Part shown: piece after piece, positions 24,881 to 38,514 of the stretch | Position numbering within the stretch: position 1 is the stretch's first letter | How the letters are laid out: each line of letters begins with the position of its first letter | DNA from: Brugia malayi | Lineage: Eukaryota; Nematoda; Chromadorea; Rhabditida; Onchocercidae | Assembly (NCBI RefSeq): GCF_000002995.4 | Contig: NW_025062475.1 | Location: forward strand, 4,068,528-4,132,527 | Direction of reading: 5' to 3' | DNA: 64,000 nt | Notes under the pieces: model-generated | Told to the model about the DNA's origin: nothing | Seen by the model: only the letters and a program-made list of their open reading frames with translations | Databases searched by the model: none | Made by a program: the position numbers and the translations under genes

Positions 24881-27229
24881 TCACATAGCTGGAAAAGGAC
24901 GCGCTCGTCTACCAGAAGCAAGCAACCAAGTTTGCCTTTCCACTGACATCACGTTCATTTTAGTCACTAACTGAAATAATAATTACACTCAGGAAGCTCT
25001 GCAACTGTAATTGAACAAAGATTTCGTTTTAATCTATGATTCATACATATTTCCTTCTTTTCGAATGAATTCTCCCTTTCCTCATATGCATGCTTAATTT
25101 TTTCTTTAAGTAAAGCTGAAAATAATTGAAATGATACTTACATCATTAAGCGTTCCACAAGTTTTTGTAAGGACTGCCACAAGCGAAGTCATTTTGACTT
25201 CCAGACATTGCTGAAATGGTCAAACTATCTACTCCAGATTGTACGAATAAGAATCTGAATTGAGTCGCTAAATAGTTTCTAATGACTTAAAAAAAGAACA
25301 GAACGCCCTTTATCGACGTAAAAACCTACATTTTTGTATTGCTGTAAGAATTTGTCCGAACTCATAACTGGTACTCGACGTACCAATTGAGCGATTTCAC
25401 GTATAATAGCTTCATCACGTGGTAATTCGCCCTTACGAACTGCCTGAAGCAATGCCCATATAATTCCTTACAGCAATTCCACTTTTCTAGAGACCGCCTT
25501 TTTTTTTTTTTTTTTTTTTATTCTAAATATACACTACGCGCAATAAAATGTAAGTAAGCTTAATGTACGAGATCAATGTGAAACGATAGTCAGTAATGCG
25601 ATAACTTCAGCAATACAAAATGAATATTCTTCAGAAAAATAGTTAAATGTAAGAATTATGTTCCCTACCACTCTTTCTTTTTCTACATGTTATTGAAAAT
25701 AAGCATTGCCACATTTCAATCTGAATTATTCTAACTTACTACTAAATAATCATAAATAAGTTCCAGCCGTGACTGCAGCATATTTATAGCACCCAACTGT
25801 CCTGCAATTTGTTTATTTGTGGAAGATACAGTGTTAGTTGAAACAGTTGAAATTTGAGCAACGTGTTCAATTCCAATACGTTCGGCTTGTTCACTGGCTA
25901 ATGACCAATTAACTGAATGCCATACTACTGAACTTGGGCTGCTTGCTGATAAGCCGGTAGTGCACACAGACTCATAGATTGCCACTGGTAACTGCAAAAA
26001 GGTAAATGCTTATTTCAATTTCTTAAGCAAAGTATGCAGATTTGAAATGAAGTAAAATTTGCAAATGAGAGATTAAGTATGGTTTTTGTATTGAGAAAAG
26101 AAAATGTCACTAAGGTAATCAGCGATAAAACTATATAAACTATGTGGCTCCGTGTAAAGTAATCTTGTAGTAAAGAAAGACGCTGTGCAATTACAGGGTT
26201 TGCCAAATAGACGAGAATGAAGCTTACAGTTAACAAAAAATTACCGGAAGAATAAATAGCCTTTTGGCTATTTAACTTATTGATATCATTTGTTATAACA
26301 CCCTGCAGGAAATCCCTCGTATCTGGGCCGTATAAAACTATTACGCTCAACAATTGTTATTCGTAAGCTAGCTGAGTTTGAAAGTTGGAAAAACTTATTA
26401 CATGGTTCAGAAAGGTGAACAGGAATCTAACATTCATACCTTGTTACCCGGTGGTGCTTTTGGATCAAGCTTCACCATAATTGGTGACTCATGCATTACA
26501 GAGAATTGCTGATGTACCTCCCAATCTGCTTGTGTTGGTGTTGTGTCTCCAATAGTATACCAACCAACATAATCCAAATCTTGGAACACTTCTTGATCTA
26601 GAAATAACGATCCAAAAATATATCAAAAAAAAGTCCAATAAGAATTTAAAATTGAAATACTTTGTTCATATAACATTAAAAGTACAAGATGCAGATAAAG
26701 CACCAAGAAAAGCAGTGAAGGAACAAACATACACAACATCAACGATAAAAATCTTGTTTAAATCCATAAAGGGATCAAATATATAAACTGGAGACAACAA
26801 AATACTGTAAATTTATGGATGTAGACCAAATAAAAAGGCTTTACATTGCTGCTCCCTTGTAGAAAGAAAATCTGCATCAATAACCGCATAACCTTTTCCT
26901 TCATTATTCCATTTCACTTCAAAGCTATTCATCATTTCAATATGCCTTCCAGATTGCTTTCCAAGTATTGCACCAAAAACCTGCAGCCAAAATAATCTTC
27001 AACATAGTACTGTTAGATAAGAAAAACATTGAGGAATTGTCGAGATATAGTAAATGGTTTATAATTTCACCTCGAAAGGTTTTCCATCATTCCGCTGTGC
27101 GCTTATTCGAGTCACATGTTCCGATATATTCATTATGACTAGTGGATGTAACGAAACAGCGATAGCACTAATCGGCTCACTGTGTCCAGCCAATTTACTA
27201 TCATCTTCCGTCATCGATAAATCCATCAT
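24881..27229 (-). CDS. csn-6: COP9 signalosome subunit 6
   Basis: MPN-domain scaffold subunit of the COP9 signalosome, which removes NEDD8 from cullins. Seven exons: 27071-27229, 26845-26980, 26440-26597, 25740-25991, 25330-25443, 25142-25210, 24881-24970, giving 325 residues (human CSN6 is 327). The MPN fold starts at SLHPLVIMNISEH. The metalloprotease JAMM motif (ExnHxHx7SxxD) is absent, as expected for the non-catalytic subunit. GAILGKQSGR, MNSFEV and LDYVGWYT are family hallmarks. The conserved tail AERIGIEHVAQ to AINMLQSRLELIYDYL identifies CSN6 rather than eIF3f or PSMD7. The ATG at 27229 is chosen because a leader-type acceptor (TTTCAAG) lies 17 bases upstream. Intron 3 contains an unrelated IBA57-like fragment, listed separately. 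Confidence 0.94.
26245..26345 (-). pseudogene. IBA57/GcvT-like exon fragment in csn-6 intron 3
   Basis: The minus strand encodes VIVLYGPDTRDFLQGVITND and then INKLNSQKAIYSS before a GT donor at 26244. This matches the N-terminal folate-binding motif of the IBA57/YgfZ/GcvT family (GPD...FLQG..TND), iron-sulfur cluster assembly factors. It lies wholly inside the 448-bp intron between csn-6 exons 26440-26597 and 25740-25991. An in-frame TAA lies about 20 bases upstream, and there is no room for the rest of a ~300-residue protein. The next segment has an AG acceptor and a short frame that could be a decayed second exon. I read it as a gene fragment or pseudogene; an alternative csn-6 exon is less likely. 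Confidence 0.6.
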
Positions 27230-28218
27230 TAGTAATGGATCAAGCACTTGAAACAGATAAATGCTCAGATATATGCCAAAATCTTCATTAATAATAAATT
27301 ACGAATTAAGCAAATAAAACAAGTTAATTACGTCACTCTAAACTTCATCATTACAATCAAACTTAATTGTAAAGATGAACTGTAATAATGATAATAATAA
27401 TGGTGGACTTAACTGTAATGTACCACCTTAAATTAAGAAGTATTTGACTAAGTTGTACTCAATTTTTTCAAAATTTGCTAAATTTTCCTATTCATTCTTA
27501 TAACATCCTCATCGTAAATGAAAAGAACATTAACGAACACAGCGAAACCAATCTTTGAACCCATCAAACAAATATATACCACCACACATTTTAACCAACC
27601 TCAACAATTCATAAACCAAACATGATTCAAGTTAACGCGGCCTCACTTAGTTATACGGCTATCTCAAAGGGGAATATTAGTAATGACTTACACTCAGGAT
27701 TAAATACTTGATTGGAATTTATAAATTAATTTAAATCATTCTCTAGAATTATTGGTGTATGTGTATGGTTTTTCTGAGAAGTATTAAGGATGCATAAAAT
27801 GTTATAAAAATTTCTACAAAGGTATTCTTCTAAACCACACAAACTAATATTGAGCACGAGGGAAACTTGTCAAAATGAAATTAGCTTTTGCCGAATTAAG
27901 CATTATTTCTCTTTCAATTAATGCTTATTTTCTTACAATAATTAATTAATGCTTATTTACAATGATTAGTTGGTTGATTTAACTTTATTACAATACAATC
28001 AATGAAATACCATTTCTCATTTGTTGAAACCTTCGTTTCAGTCATTTCTTCTTGTTTTTCTCAATTTCAGCTTAATTATTATCCAATTTTTTTTTTTTTT
28101 TATCTTTGTTGCCTTTTTGAAATAAACTTTTCATTTTCAATTATATTCTTCAGTATGCTCAAAAATGATATTTTCTTTTTTTTTCCTTGTAAATTTGAAT
28201 ATGTTTACAAATTAGCCC

Positions 28219-28498
28219 ATATCATTATTATCATTATTCTTGCTGTCATTATCAACATTCATTATTCTTATTATCGTTATCATTATTCATTTTATGATTA
28301 TCATTATTTACATTGTCATTATCATTGTTCATATTGTCATCATTATTATTATCCAAATCGTTATTATCATTATCCACATCGTAATTATTATATATACTTG
28401 TTATCATTATCTGTTTAATCGTTACTATCATTATCCATGCTGTTATTATCATTAGCTGCATTGTGATCATCATTACTGATATCATCATTATCATTGCA
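28219..28498. repeat. imperfect (ATT/CAT) trinucleotide-rich block
   Basis: About 280 bases of interspersed ATT, ATC and CAT triplets. Long frames arise on both strands (Ile/His/Tyr-rich or Asn/Asp/Met-rich), which is a composition effect and not evidence of a gene. Confidence 0.85.
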
Positions 28499-29887
28499 TT
28501 AAGAAAAAAACAAACCATACATTCAATATATTTATAGTAGTTTAGATATATCAATGAATAAAAATGTACAAACTTATTTCTCACTTCTTATTAGATTATT
28601 CGATGTTTGATTATTAGAATTAAAAACGTTTTAAATTTTATCTACCACATTACTTTAATAATTCTTTCTTTAAATTCAAGTTATTAAGTATTCTTTTAAA
28701 TGGTATAATTAATAAAATGTATTCTTCTATTAGTTTCTTTGCCATATCAAAATTTTCAATTAGAATTTTAGTGTAAAAAGAATTAAATACGCCTTCCAAT
28801 CATTCTTTTTTCTTTTTTTTGAATCTTTGATCATTTTTTCTTAAATAGTTTGTTGCGTTTTGATCACATTCAATTATATGTTTACCGCTTGATATATGTT
28901 CTTGTCCTGGCGGTTTCTTCTTTTAAAGTTCAATTCGTTCGTTTTCGATAAATCGATTAAATGTTGTCATTTAACTTATTTATATTTTCCGGTTTTCAAT
29001 TTATATTTTACGGAATACAATCGATCATTTGATCGTATTTGATTAGCTTATTCGTATTTTTCAAATTTTTGATGCATAAGATTGCTTGTATTTATCGTAT
29101 GTAGAAAAGATACAATAAAGATAACTGATAAAAATCATTGTGATACGATTAATCGGATCGGACATCTTCCTGATTAGATCTATCATCCGGCATTGATCAT
29201 TGATCAATATTTTCACACAAAGCGCTCTTTTTGTGTAATCTTTAAAAGTTTGCAAAATTTTTTTCTTTTTGAGAGGTTAGTGGCCGTAATCTGCAAACAA
29301 TTCTTATGAAATTGAATTTTTTTTTTTTTTTTGAATTTTGTGAAATTTTGTGAGTTTTTAAATTTTATTAAAAGAATTGAAAAAAAGATATGAAATGTGA
29401 GCCTTAGATTCGAAAGCTAAAATGGATATGTCTCGCATTTTTATTGAATATTTAGATGTGACAAATGATAAAAGACATTAATGATTTTGAATATGGAAAT
29501 AAGCAGATGAACGAAGAAAAAAAGAAAAAAAAAATGGATGAATCATTTATTTTCCAATACAATTTCAAATAATTTTTTTTTTTTTTTTTTTTGAAGGATT
29601 TTCCAAAAATGAATAGCAATTAAAATTTGATCAAATAAATTAATAAGCTAAGTTATCATTTAATTATAATCAAAAATTAAAAAAATTTTCTTTTCTTAAA
29701 ACATTTGAAATTTTTTGATTAATTATAAATTTTATTAATAAATATTCAACAAAATGCAAACATTGCAAGTAAAATTAAACATTCGCTTTTATTTCACAAA
29801 GATAATTGACGGACACTTTTTGTTTACAATTTCTCTCTTCTAATTGCGTAAACACAAATAGATAAACAGACTGACAGACATACTAAT

Positions 29888-29966
29888 ACACACACACACA
29901 CACACACACATACATACATACATACATACACATACATGCACACACAGACACACACACACACACACG
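29888..29966. repeat. (CA)n/(CATA)n microsatellite
   Basis: CA dinucleotides, then CATA tetranucleotides, then CA dinucleotides again with a single CAGA interruption. Confidence 0.95.
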
Positions 29967-31393
29967 AACTGACGATGAATAATGAACAAATTAATCGTTT
30001 TTCCTTCTCTTTTTCATTTTCTTCTTTTTTTTTTCTTTTTTGTTCATTTTTAGAAATGAAATGAACAAAAATTTGACTCACAGTAATAACTAAATTTAAT
30101 TGATTACTTATAAATGTTGATTTGAGACTAAGTCTATTAATGAATATGGCTTACTTTAGCAACTTATTTAGGTTGGCTGCAATTAGCAATTAGCATCATT
30201 ACTAGTGTAATATTAACTTTTAATCACAAATTTCATACTTCACTTATCAGCAATTTAACAGTGTTACTAAAGAAAGAAAGAATAAATAGGAAAAATTATT
30301 TAATAGCCAAAATGGATGAGAATTTATCATTGCAATGAAGCATTTTCTCTTATCATTCCAATATTATTGATACTGTTTAGGAAGGCAAAAGAAGAAAAGG
30401 AAACTTGCAGTGAGTATTGTTTAAACAAAAATGATAACAATTTCTGTTTAGATGGATTAAAATTAGGCGAAAAAATATATGTTATGATTGAAAGTTAATT
30501 AGACTTTGATTTTTTTTTTTTTTTTTTTTTTTAATTTTATTTAAGTTACAAAAAAGGGAATAAATTGAAATTTTCATTAAAAAAAGCTATAGCCTTCGAA
30601 ATTTTACAATTAAAATTGATGAGGAAGTATTAATGAGGAAGTGAAATTTATTTTCTTAATTTTGCGTGCTAAGCATTTTATGCAAATATAATTTCAAGAA
30701 ATAAGAAAGACATATGCCTTTCATTTTCATTAGTAATTTATAATTTGAAATATGCAAGTATTAGTTTCAAGAAGGCAAGTATGGCTTTTTCTGTGAACAA
30801 TTTATAGTTTTATATAAATTTTGTTCTTTGTTTTATAATTTTTGAAATGTATGAAAATTTATTTGTAAATGAAATTTTTTGCTTTTATAAATATTTCATT
30901 TTATATCATTCATTATCATATTTTCTCTCTGATAATTCATTTTCACTATGATATGCTTTTTACCTTCTAAAATTAATTTAACTAAGTATTATTGAAAAAA
31001 AATTTATTCATTTTAATTGATAGAAAATGATATAATATTAAATTATAAATGCAATTCATTTCAACTTTTAATATATTATGCCATAATTCAATATGCTATA
31101 ATTCATTAATGAAATATTTAGCATTTTTAAATTGCAAAAAAGCTTAACTAAATTTATTTCCATCTTCAATAATAATTAATTAATAGAACTATCGCATAAA
31201 GCAATATCTAAAGCTAATCTTTTCTCCCACTCTTAATTGAAATTTACAAAAAAAAAAAATTTGAAATATTGGAAAACTTATACTTTGATATATATATGTT
31301 TTCCTTTTTTTTTCAAAAAAAATTCTTCAATACTATGACAATTTCATTCTAAAAGAAAAATCGATTGAAACTTAATGAAACTGAATAGACATA

Positions 31394-31430
31394 TAACTAA
31401 CTAACTTACTTACTTACTAACTAACCTAAC
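31394..31430. repeat. (CTAA/CTTA) tetranucleotide block
   Basis: About nine tetranucleotides alternating CTAA, CTTA and CTAA in otherwise AT-rich DNA. Confidence 0.8.
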
Positions 31431-34400
31431 AAAGTATATTTATTGACGGCGATCTATTACAAAGTCAAATTTTCAACAACATTTCTCCCTAACTCTAACT
31501 CTATATTCACCTTTACAAGTGTTTATTTTAATTCTCATTGAAAATCTCTAAGGCTTGTAGCTATTATAGGCTTATAGTTGCTATCTGTGTCTAACTTTCA
31601 ATCATTTCTCTATCATTTTACTCTTTCTTTTTTATCGATGCAAACTTTATTCATTAATTTCAAATAAAATTTTATTTTTTTTTTTTACGAACTTACTTCT
31701 TCAATTAATCTTTAATACAGAAAAAAAGAAGGAAAAGACATGTTAGTATAATTTTATCAGTCCAATTAATTAGCTTAGAAATTTAAAACAAAAATAAAAA
31801 GCAAATAATAAAAGAAATGTATTAATTTAAACTACAAAAAAAGTAATCATTTAATCATTGTTAAATCACTGATTAATTATCTGAGAAAATTATTATATCT
31901 TAACAGTATTCTTAAGCATTCTGTACAACAACACTTAAATCACTTTTTTTTTACTAAGTCGAGAAAACATGAGCTAAAATGACAGTGGTGATAATTTAAT
32001 GGTATCAGTGAGATAAGAAAAGTAAAGTTTTGTTTGATTAATTATAGATTTAGCATCGATGTTACAGCAAATAATATTATCAGTAAATAATTCTCAATTG
32101 ATAATTTCTGATTATTAAGGTTGATGTATTATTCATTTTGTGAATTTAATTTTTTTTTTTTAACTTTTAATTGAATTTTATTTCACATCTCATTGACATT
32201 TATCTCTTTTTTTTTGTCTTTATTATTTAATTTTTCAATCAGAATATTTTCATTTTTCCACATGATTCTTTAAGAAATTATTATTATAGAAATTATGATT
32301 CGACTTATTAACTTCTTTTCAAATTAAAATATCAACTTTAAAGTTTTCATTTATCATTTCCAATACTTTTAACTTTCATTTTTCAAATAATTCTTTAATC
32401 CACAATGAGATATGAATTTATTGCTAGCATATAATAATAATTTAAAATAAATGAAAACAGCAAATGGAAGCTTTAGAAAAGTAATATTTTACTTTTACAA
32501 TGAAATCGCACATAATTTATATTTTGATTATATTTTTTGTGTTTTTTGAGTTGCTAAAAGAAACTGGGATTTTTCAATTTAAGCAGAAAAAGAATTTTTT
32601 TTTTTTTCAGGCTTCAGTTATTATAATAATAGATTGTTGACATCTTTATAGATATTGACATCTCAGTGAAATTATTTTTGATATCTTTTAAAATGCCTTT
32701 CATTTTAATGCTAGCGATTACATCAAAATTCGATAACATAAAAAAAAATAATAATCGTAAATAATGCGATTGCATAGTGTAACACACAATTCTAATCTTT
32801 TCGTTATAATTTATAATTATTAATTATTATTTCTTCTAACTAACATATAATTATTAATATATCACAATCAAATTCATATCGAATTCTTTATCAAATTTAT
32901 CAGACATTTTATTTCCTTTTTTTTGTTTTATTTACGAAAATTTGTCAGATATTTTTGGTAGAAATTCTTTTTAAAACCTTTTTGCCTTTTCTTTTTTATC
33001 TATTAACATGTCATCATTGTCTCTTTAAACTATCTTTAAAGCATCAAAAATCAACAATTTCTAATTTCAAAGATTAATGACTTATAAATTAGAGAACTGT
33101 AATTTTTCATTCATTGTTGCTTAAAACAGAAAAAAAAAAAGATTTTTTTATTGTAACAAATTTTCATTAACATTTTGTTTATTACTGATATTAACTGATA
33201 ACGATAAAAACAATATAATAGTATTAAAGCTTTTATGTTCAGAATCTTATCAACTTATTATAATAATGATTAATTCACATACATTATTAACACAGTTCAT
33301 TAAAATAGCACTTTCATCGCATCGTATTTGTCAACAATTTTTGATGTTTATTCTTTGCAGTTAATAAACAAACATAAGTATAACTATTCTTTTTCATTTT
33401 TTAATACTAAAAATATTCATAGCATTCATCACCAATAATTTTAATTGAATAATTGAATATAAATGAATTGAACTGAGTAAATATGATAAAATACATTAAT
33501 ACATAGTTATTATAAATATTAAGTATATTAATTCTAGTTTACATTTAATATAGTATTATTATTGATATAGCTTTATTTTAGTTTTTATCAAATGTTCTTT
33601 ATGACAATTTTTAAAGACAGAAGTGGGTAATTAATCAGAAAAAAAAAAATTAAGCAATTATTTTTTTTTTTAATTTTTGAGAAATGTTCTGTTGAATTAT
33701 GGTTGATAAAATATTACGTTATCACTAATTTTTATCATTGTTTTGAAAATCATAACATTGACATTGATAGGAAATTTGATTAATTGATAAAATGTTTTAA
33801 GGACTGACAAAGAAAATTCATTCTAAAATGAAAATTTGTGTTCAATTTTTTCATCATTTCTTTTCTTCTCATTTTTTGATTAATTTACTCATTATATTTT
33901 GAGAAAAGTAGAAGATGATATCATAATGAACATTTAATGAAATAAATTCAAATTTAAATTTATTCATTATTTTTACTATAAATGAAGAGAAAGAAACAGA
34001 TAAATTAAATAATTATATTCTTGGATTTCAAACAATACCGGAATGAGACCGGAATATTACAATATCTGATTGACGAACAAGAATAAGCAGGAAGAATTCA
34101 TGAAAAGAATTAATTAATGAGTCTCTCTCCCTCTTTATTTTTCTCTCTCTCTCTCTCTCAAAAAATGAAACACATCAAACATTAACTTTTCTTACTGGGA
34201 AAAAAATTTTTTCTCTTTAAAAAACCCTTCGTTAATGAAAAAAGAAAGAAAGAAAAGTGTTTTCTGTTTTGGTTTCTATTTTTCTTTTTTCTTTTTTTTT
34301 GATGAATATAATTTCAAATGAATAATTTACATTTATAAAATAAAATAATTCCCATAATTCTCTTTGCTAAAATTATTTGACTGAAATTCATTTGTACAAT

Positions 34401-35224
34401 TTGGCTTTTACTTTAAGAAATTATTTGTCTTAAAAAAAAAAATTTCCTTTTTCAATAGTTATTTTGAAGCATTCACTATTTTTGGTTAAGGTATTATAAT
34501 TGAATTTTTTTTTTTTTTGAAATTTTAGTGAATTATAAATTTGCTTAGCTTTTCATTTTTACTTCTTTTTCTCTTTTAACTAAATCTTTTTTTTTTCTTT
34601 CTTTTTTTCTGCTGGAAATTAATTAAAATAAAAGTAATAAAAGTATCATTTGATAAATAAATATTACTTTATCTAATTATGAAAGTTGAATATAAAAAGA
34701 ATAAATTAATGAATGAATTTTATTATAAAATGTTTCTCACACTCATTTTATTATATATTTTTTTATACTTATCGTTCAATAATTTCATTACTTCATCAAA
34801 TTGATTGTAAACAATTAAAGCAAATCTTTTTTCCGAAAATTAGTACTAATAGATTTATACTATAATTCTTGTCAAATTTTTAAAACTTTATATTTGATAT
34901 TAATTTATATGCATAAAAATTTATTAGAAAAAATTCTTAAATCATTAATTTTTCATCTTTCTTTTTTTTTTTCATCCCCAAATTTTATTTTTGTTTTTTG
35001 TTTTATATTGTTTTTCAAAAATTTGTTTAATATAATTTTATAATTTAAATATTAACATTCTGTTATTTATTTCATTAGCATTCGGTTGGAAAAAAAAAAA
35101 AGAAAAGCCTCCTTATATGTCACATATTTCAATTGTCACATAACATTTTGAAATATTTTTGCTGTCAAATAGAAAATGAAAATAATTCTTATTCATATTT
35201 CTTTTTATTTTAGATATTTCGATA

Positions 35225-38200
35225 ATGTCTTTTAGTGTACGTTTACCTTTAGCCAAGGCTGTTTTTGATCAATTTATTGGCCTTAAGCCACATCCATCTT
35301 TCTGTCAGGTATAACTTTCTTCAAAAAAAAAAAAAAAAATAATAAAAAATTTCAAATTTTTTTCTTTTCAATTTGTAAAATAAAATTCAAATATTGCCCA
35401 TATATTTAGGCAACATACATATGGATTGATGGAACAGGTGAAACTATGCGCTCAAAAACTCGTACCATTACTAATGTACCAAAAAGTATTAATGGTTAGA
35501 ATAAAGCTAATAATTTATTTGATTTATAAATATAAAAATTATTTATGGTTAAAAAAGAAAGAAAAAAGAAAGTTACTAAAAAAATTTGATAAATTAAAAT
35601 AAAATAATCAATAATGGAAATAAAAAAAAAAATAACACTTTATTAGCTTTTCTGAAATATTTTTTAAGATTTTCCACTGTGGAATTTTGATGGTTCATCA
35701 ACTGGACAGGCTCGTTCAGGTGAAAATTCTGATACATATCTGAAACCGGTTGCACATTATCCTGATCCATTTCTTGGTGGTAATAATAAACTTGTCTTAT
35801 GTGAAACATATGATCATGCTATGAAACCAACCGGTTTGTTTTGTTATAATTAGCACAAATGTAATCAATTTTAATTTAAAATTTTAATTTTAATAATAAA
35901 TAATTTAATTTTCGAATAATTTATTTAAATTCTTATAAGCAATTATTTCCTCTCTTTATAGATAAAGAAAAAAAAATTTTTCATTTTACTACAATATATT
36001 TCATAAATTTAATGGCATGCAAAATTTATGCATCGTTTGGCTATTTTCATTTAAAGATTTTTATACTGTTGAAAAAAAGAAAAAAAAAAGAAAGAAAGAA
36101 ATTATTACGAAGCATTGATTTCATAAAATGAATAATAGAAAAACGATAAATTTAAGTAAAAAGCTAGAAAACTTTTAATTCATGCGAAATTAATTGATTT
36201 TTGCTTAAAATTTTATTCATCAATTAATTTATATTTTTGGATTATTATTTTTTTTTTTTTATTATAGCTACTAATCATCGTAATTTTTGCAATGAAATTA
36301 TGGAGAAATGTAAAAGTGAGAAAATATGGTTTGGTATGGAACAGGAATACTTACTTTTGGATAGGTAAATATATATTTATATAAATTACCGGGTTATTTT
36401 ATATAATTTTCTTCTTTTTTATCTCGTTCTTTTCTTTTTTGTTTTCTTTCACATTTATTTAAAATTAATAGGAAAATTGGATGATCATCCATTACGGTTG
36501 CCAAAATATGGCTTTCCGGAACAATAAAGTTGAATTAAATGAATGTTACAGAGATGGTCATCCGTTAGGATGGCCAAAACATGGTTTTCCGGAACCGCAA
36601 GGTAAGTATTATTGCGGTGTTGGAGCAGATAAAGTATATGGACGAGAATTGGTTGATGCGCACTATCGGGCTTGTTTACATACTGGCTTACAACTTTTTG
36701 GCATAAATGCAGGTGAGAAAAAAATAGGAAGAAGAAAAAATTTTTTGTTCATTTTAACATTTAGAAAAATATAAGATTTTTTTTATTATAATTTTAATAA
36801 TATGAATTTAAAAAAAATAAATAAAGAAGCATTTTATTAACTCAATTTTGTTATTTTTTTAATTTATAAAAAAAATGTATAATTTGCAGTATAAAAATTC
36901 TTTAACAATTTAAAAGTTATTTAATCTACTTTATTTTTTCTTTTTTTTTTTTGTATGAAATATGTCGAGAAAATATAGGAGAAAAATATTGAGAATGAGC
37001 AAATTTTTTTTTTTGTTCTTATCTTTTTTTTTTTGTTCTTAAAAAAAGAAAAATGAAAAAAAAAATTGACAATTAAATTTTAGTACAAATAAATACATTT
37101 AAATTGTAATTTTTAATGTAAACCTAATAAACTAAGACTAAAGATATTCTTTTTTTTTTTTTTTACTGTACTATTAAATTTTATCTTTTATAAGTGAAAA
37201 ATTTTGTAAATTTTGAATTTATACTTAGTCTGTTTTTTTTTTTTTTAGTGAGTTTATTTAATAATTTATAGAAGTAACACCTGGCCAATGGGAATTTCAA
37301 TTAGGTACCTGTGAAGGTATTTCTATGGGTGATCAACTATGGCTAGCACGTTATTTACTTTATCGAATTGCTGAAATATATGGCGTTTTGGTTACATTTG
37401 ATCCGAAACCAGCAATAACACGTTTGAATTATAATTTCTTTTTCTTTTAAAATCTTATCTAATCTTTTATCATTGAATTAACTTTATTGTTATTTACTAA
37501 TTTCAAATATAATACTGTTTAGATGGTGATTGGAATGGCGCTGGTTGTCATTGTAATTTTTCAACTGAAAAAATGCGCTCAGATGGTGGCATTAAATATG
37601 TTGAAGAAGCAATTAAAAAACTTGAAAAGAAGCATAAAGTAAAATAAAATTTTTCTAATATTTTGTTTTAAAAAAAAAAAAGAATTAAACTTTTTCTAAT
37701 ATTTTGTTTTTTAAAAAAAAAAGAATTAAAATTTTTCTAATATTTTGTTTGAAAACAAAAAAAAAAAAAAAGAAAGAAAATGATTACAAAGCTAATAACT
37801 TTTATAAAAATTATTTGCTATTATTATTATTATTTATTATTATTAAGAATATTTGTTATTATTATTTATTAAAATTATTATATAGAAAAAAAAAAAACAA
37901 TATTTTAATTTTTTATAGGAGCATATAGCAGTATATGATCCACATGGTGGCATGGATAATGTACGTCGTTTGACAGGTAAACATGAAACATCGAACATTG
38001 ATCAGTTTTCATGGGGTATTGCTAATCGAGCAGCTTCAGTTCGTATACCGAGAGCTGTAGCAAAAGATAAAAAGGTTTAATTTTTTTCTTTTTTAAATAT
38101 TTAAATATATTTATGAAATTTTACATTTAAAAGAAACAAACAAAATATTTTCAACGATATAATTTTTATACAATAATTTTTTATTGCATAATTATTTCTT

Positions 38201-38514
38201 ACTTACCTGTAATTTTATCTTTCTAATATGAAAAAACAAAAAAAACAAAAACGAAAACAATTAAATCAATTAATTATTTAAATTAATTTCTTTTGATTAT
38301 AGTAATATAGCATCGTTGCATCATTTGAGAATCATTTTGATCCTTCCGTTTATTCAAATAAAAACAGTAAATACTTCAAAAATGTTATTATGATTTGATT
38401 TTTCTCTTTTTTAATTTTTATTTGTAGGGTTTCCTGGAAGATAGACGTCCATCATCAAACTGTGATCCATACGCTGTCACCGGAATGTTAACAAAAACAA
38501 TTCTACTTGATTAA
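35225..38514 (+). CDS. glutamine synthetase (eukaryotic type II)
   Basis: Makes glutamine from glutamate, ammonia and ATP in the cytosol. Nine exons: 35225-35308, 35410-35494, 35669-35833, 36268-36364, 36552-36712, 37272-37421, 37523-37638, 37919-38074, 38428-38514, giving 366 residues (human enzyme 373). The N-terminal beta-grasp carries [11 protein letters not shown]. The catalytic core has [10 protein letters not shown] (metal ligands Glu136 and Glu138), [62 protein letters not shown] and [16 protein letters not shown]. It ends [16 protein letters not shown], so the protein is complete. A leader-type acceptor (TTTTATTTTAG) lies 11 bases before the ATG. The intron before exon 5 contains a decayed duplicate of that exon's start, and the intron after exon 7 holds a tandem repeat. 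Confidence 0.97.
36480..36528 (+). pseudogene. decayed duplicate of glutamine synthetase exon 5 start
   Basis: GATGATCATCCATTACGGTT and the following bases match the start of true exon 5 (from 36553) at 36 of the first 43 positions, 73 bases upstream. It would read [15 protein letters not shown] then stop, against [16 protein letters not shown] in the real exon. The nearest upstream AG would enter in the wrong phase and the frame closes at TAA, so it cannot serve as a working exon. Confidence 0.8.
37647..37756. repeat. ~41-bp tandem repeat in glutamine synthetase intron 7
   Basis: About 2.6 copies of a unit containing TTTTTCTAATATTTTGTTT followed by a poly-A run and GAATT. It lies just downstream of the exon 7 donor. 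Confidence 0.85.

Larger units (their letters stand above)
27230..35224. other. 8-kb gene-poor region between csn-6 and glutamine synthetase
   Basis: No gene is supported. The first ~0.7 kb is the upstream region of csn-6. It also holds a (CAT/ATT)-rich low-complexity block, a CA/CATA microsatellite and a CTAA/CTTA block (listed separately), a less AT-rich patch at about 28840-29240 with GATC-containing short inverted repeats, and short GA/TC runs near 34135-34160. The 60-residue frame at 30316-30498 is not supported by splice or start context. Confidence 0.65.

Noticed and set aside
27054..27251. Plus-strand frame opposite the first csn-6 exon
   Set aside because: Exact antisense shadow of the csn-6 coding exon.
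28002..28584. Long frames on both strands (138 and 110 residues)
   Set aside because: They follow an ATT/CAT triplet-rich block and are Ile/Tyr/His or Asn/Asp/Met low-complexity sequence.
29824..30081. 85-residue minus-strand frame rich in Cys and Val
   Set aside because: Translation of the CA/CATA microsatellite.
30316..30498. 60-residue frame resembling a small Cys-containing secreted peptide
   Set aside because: There is a hydrophobic patch and three or four cysteines, but no good start context, acceptor or known pattern in AT-rich DNA.
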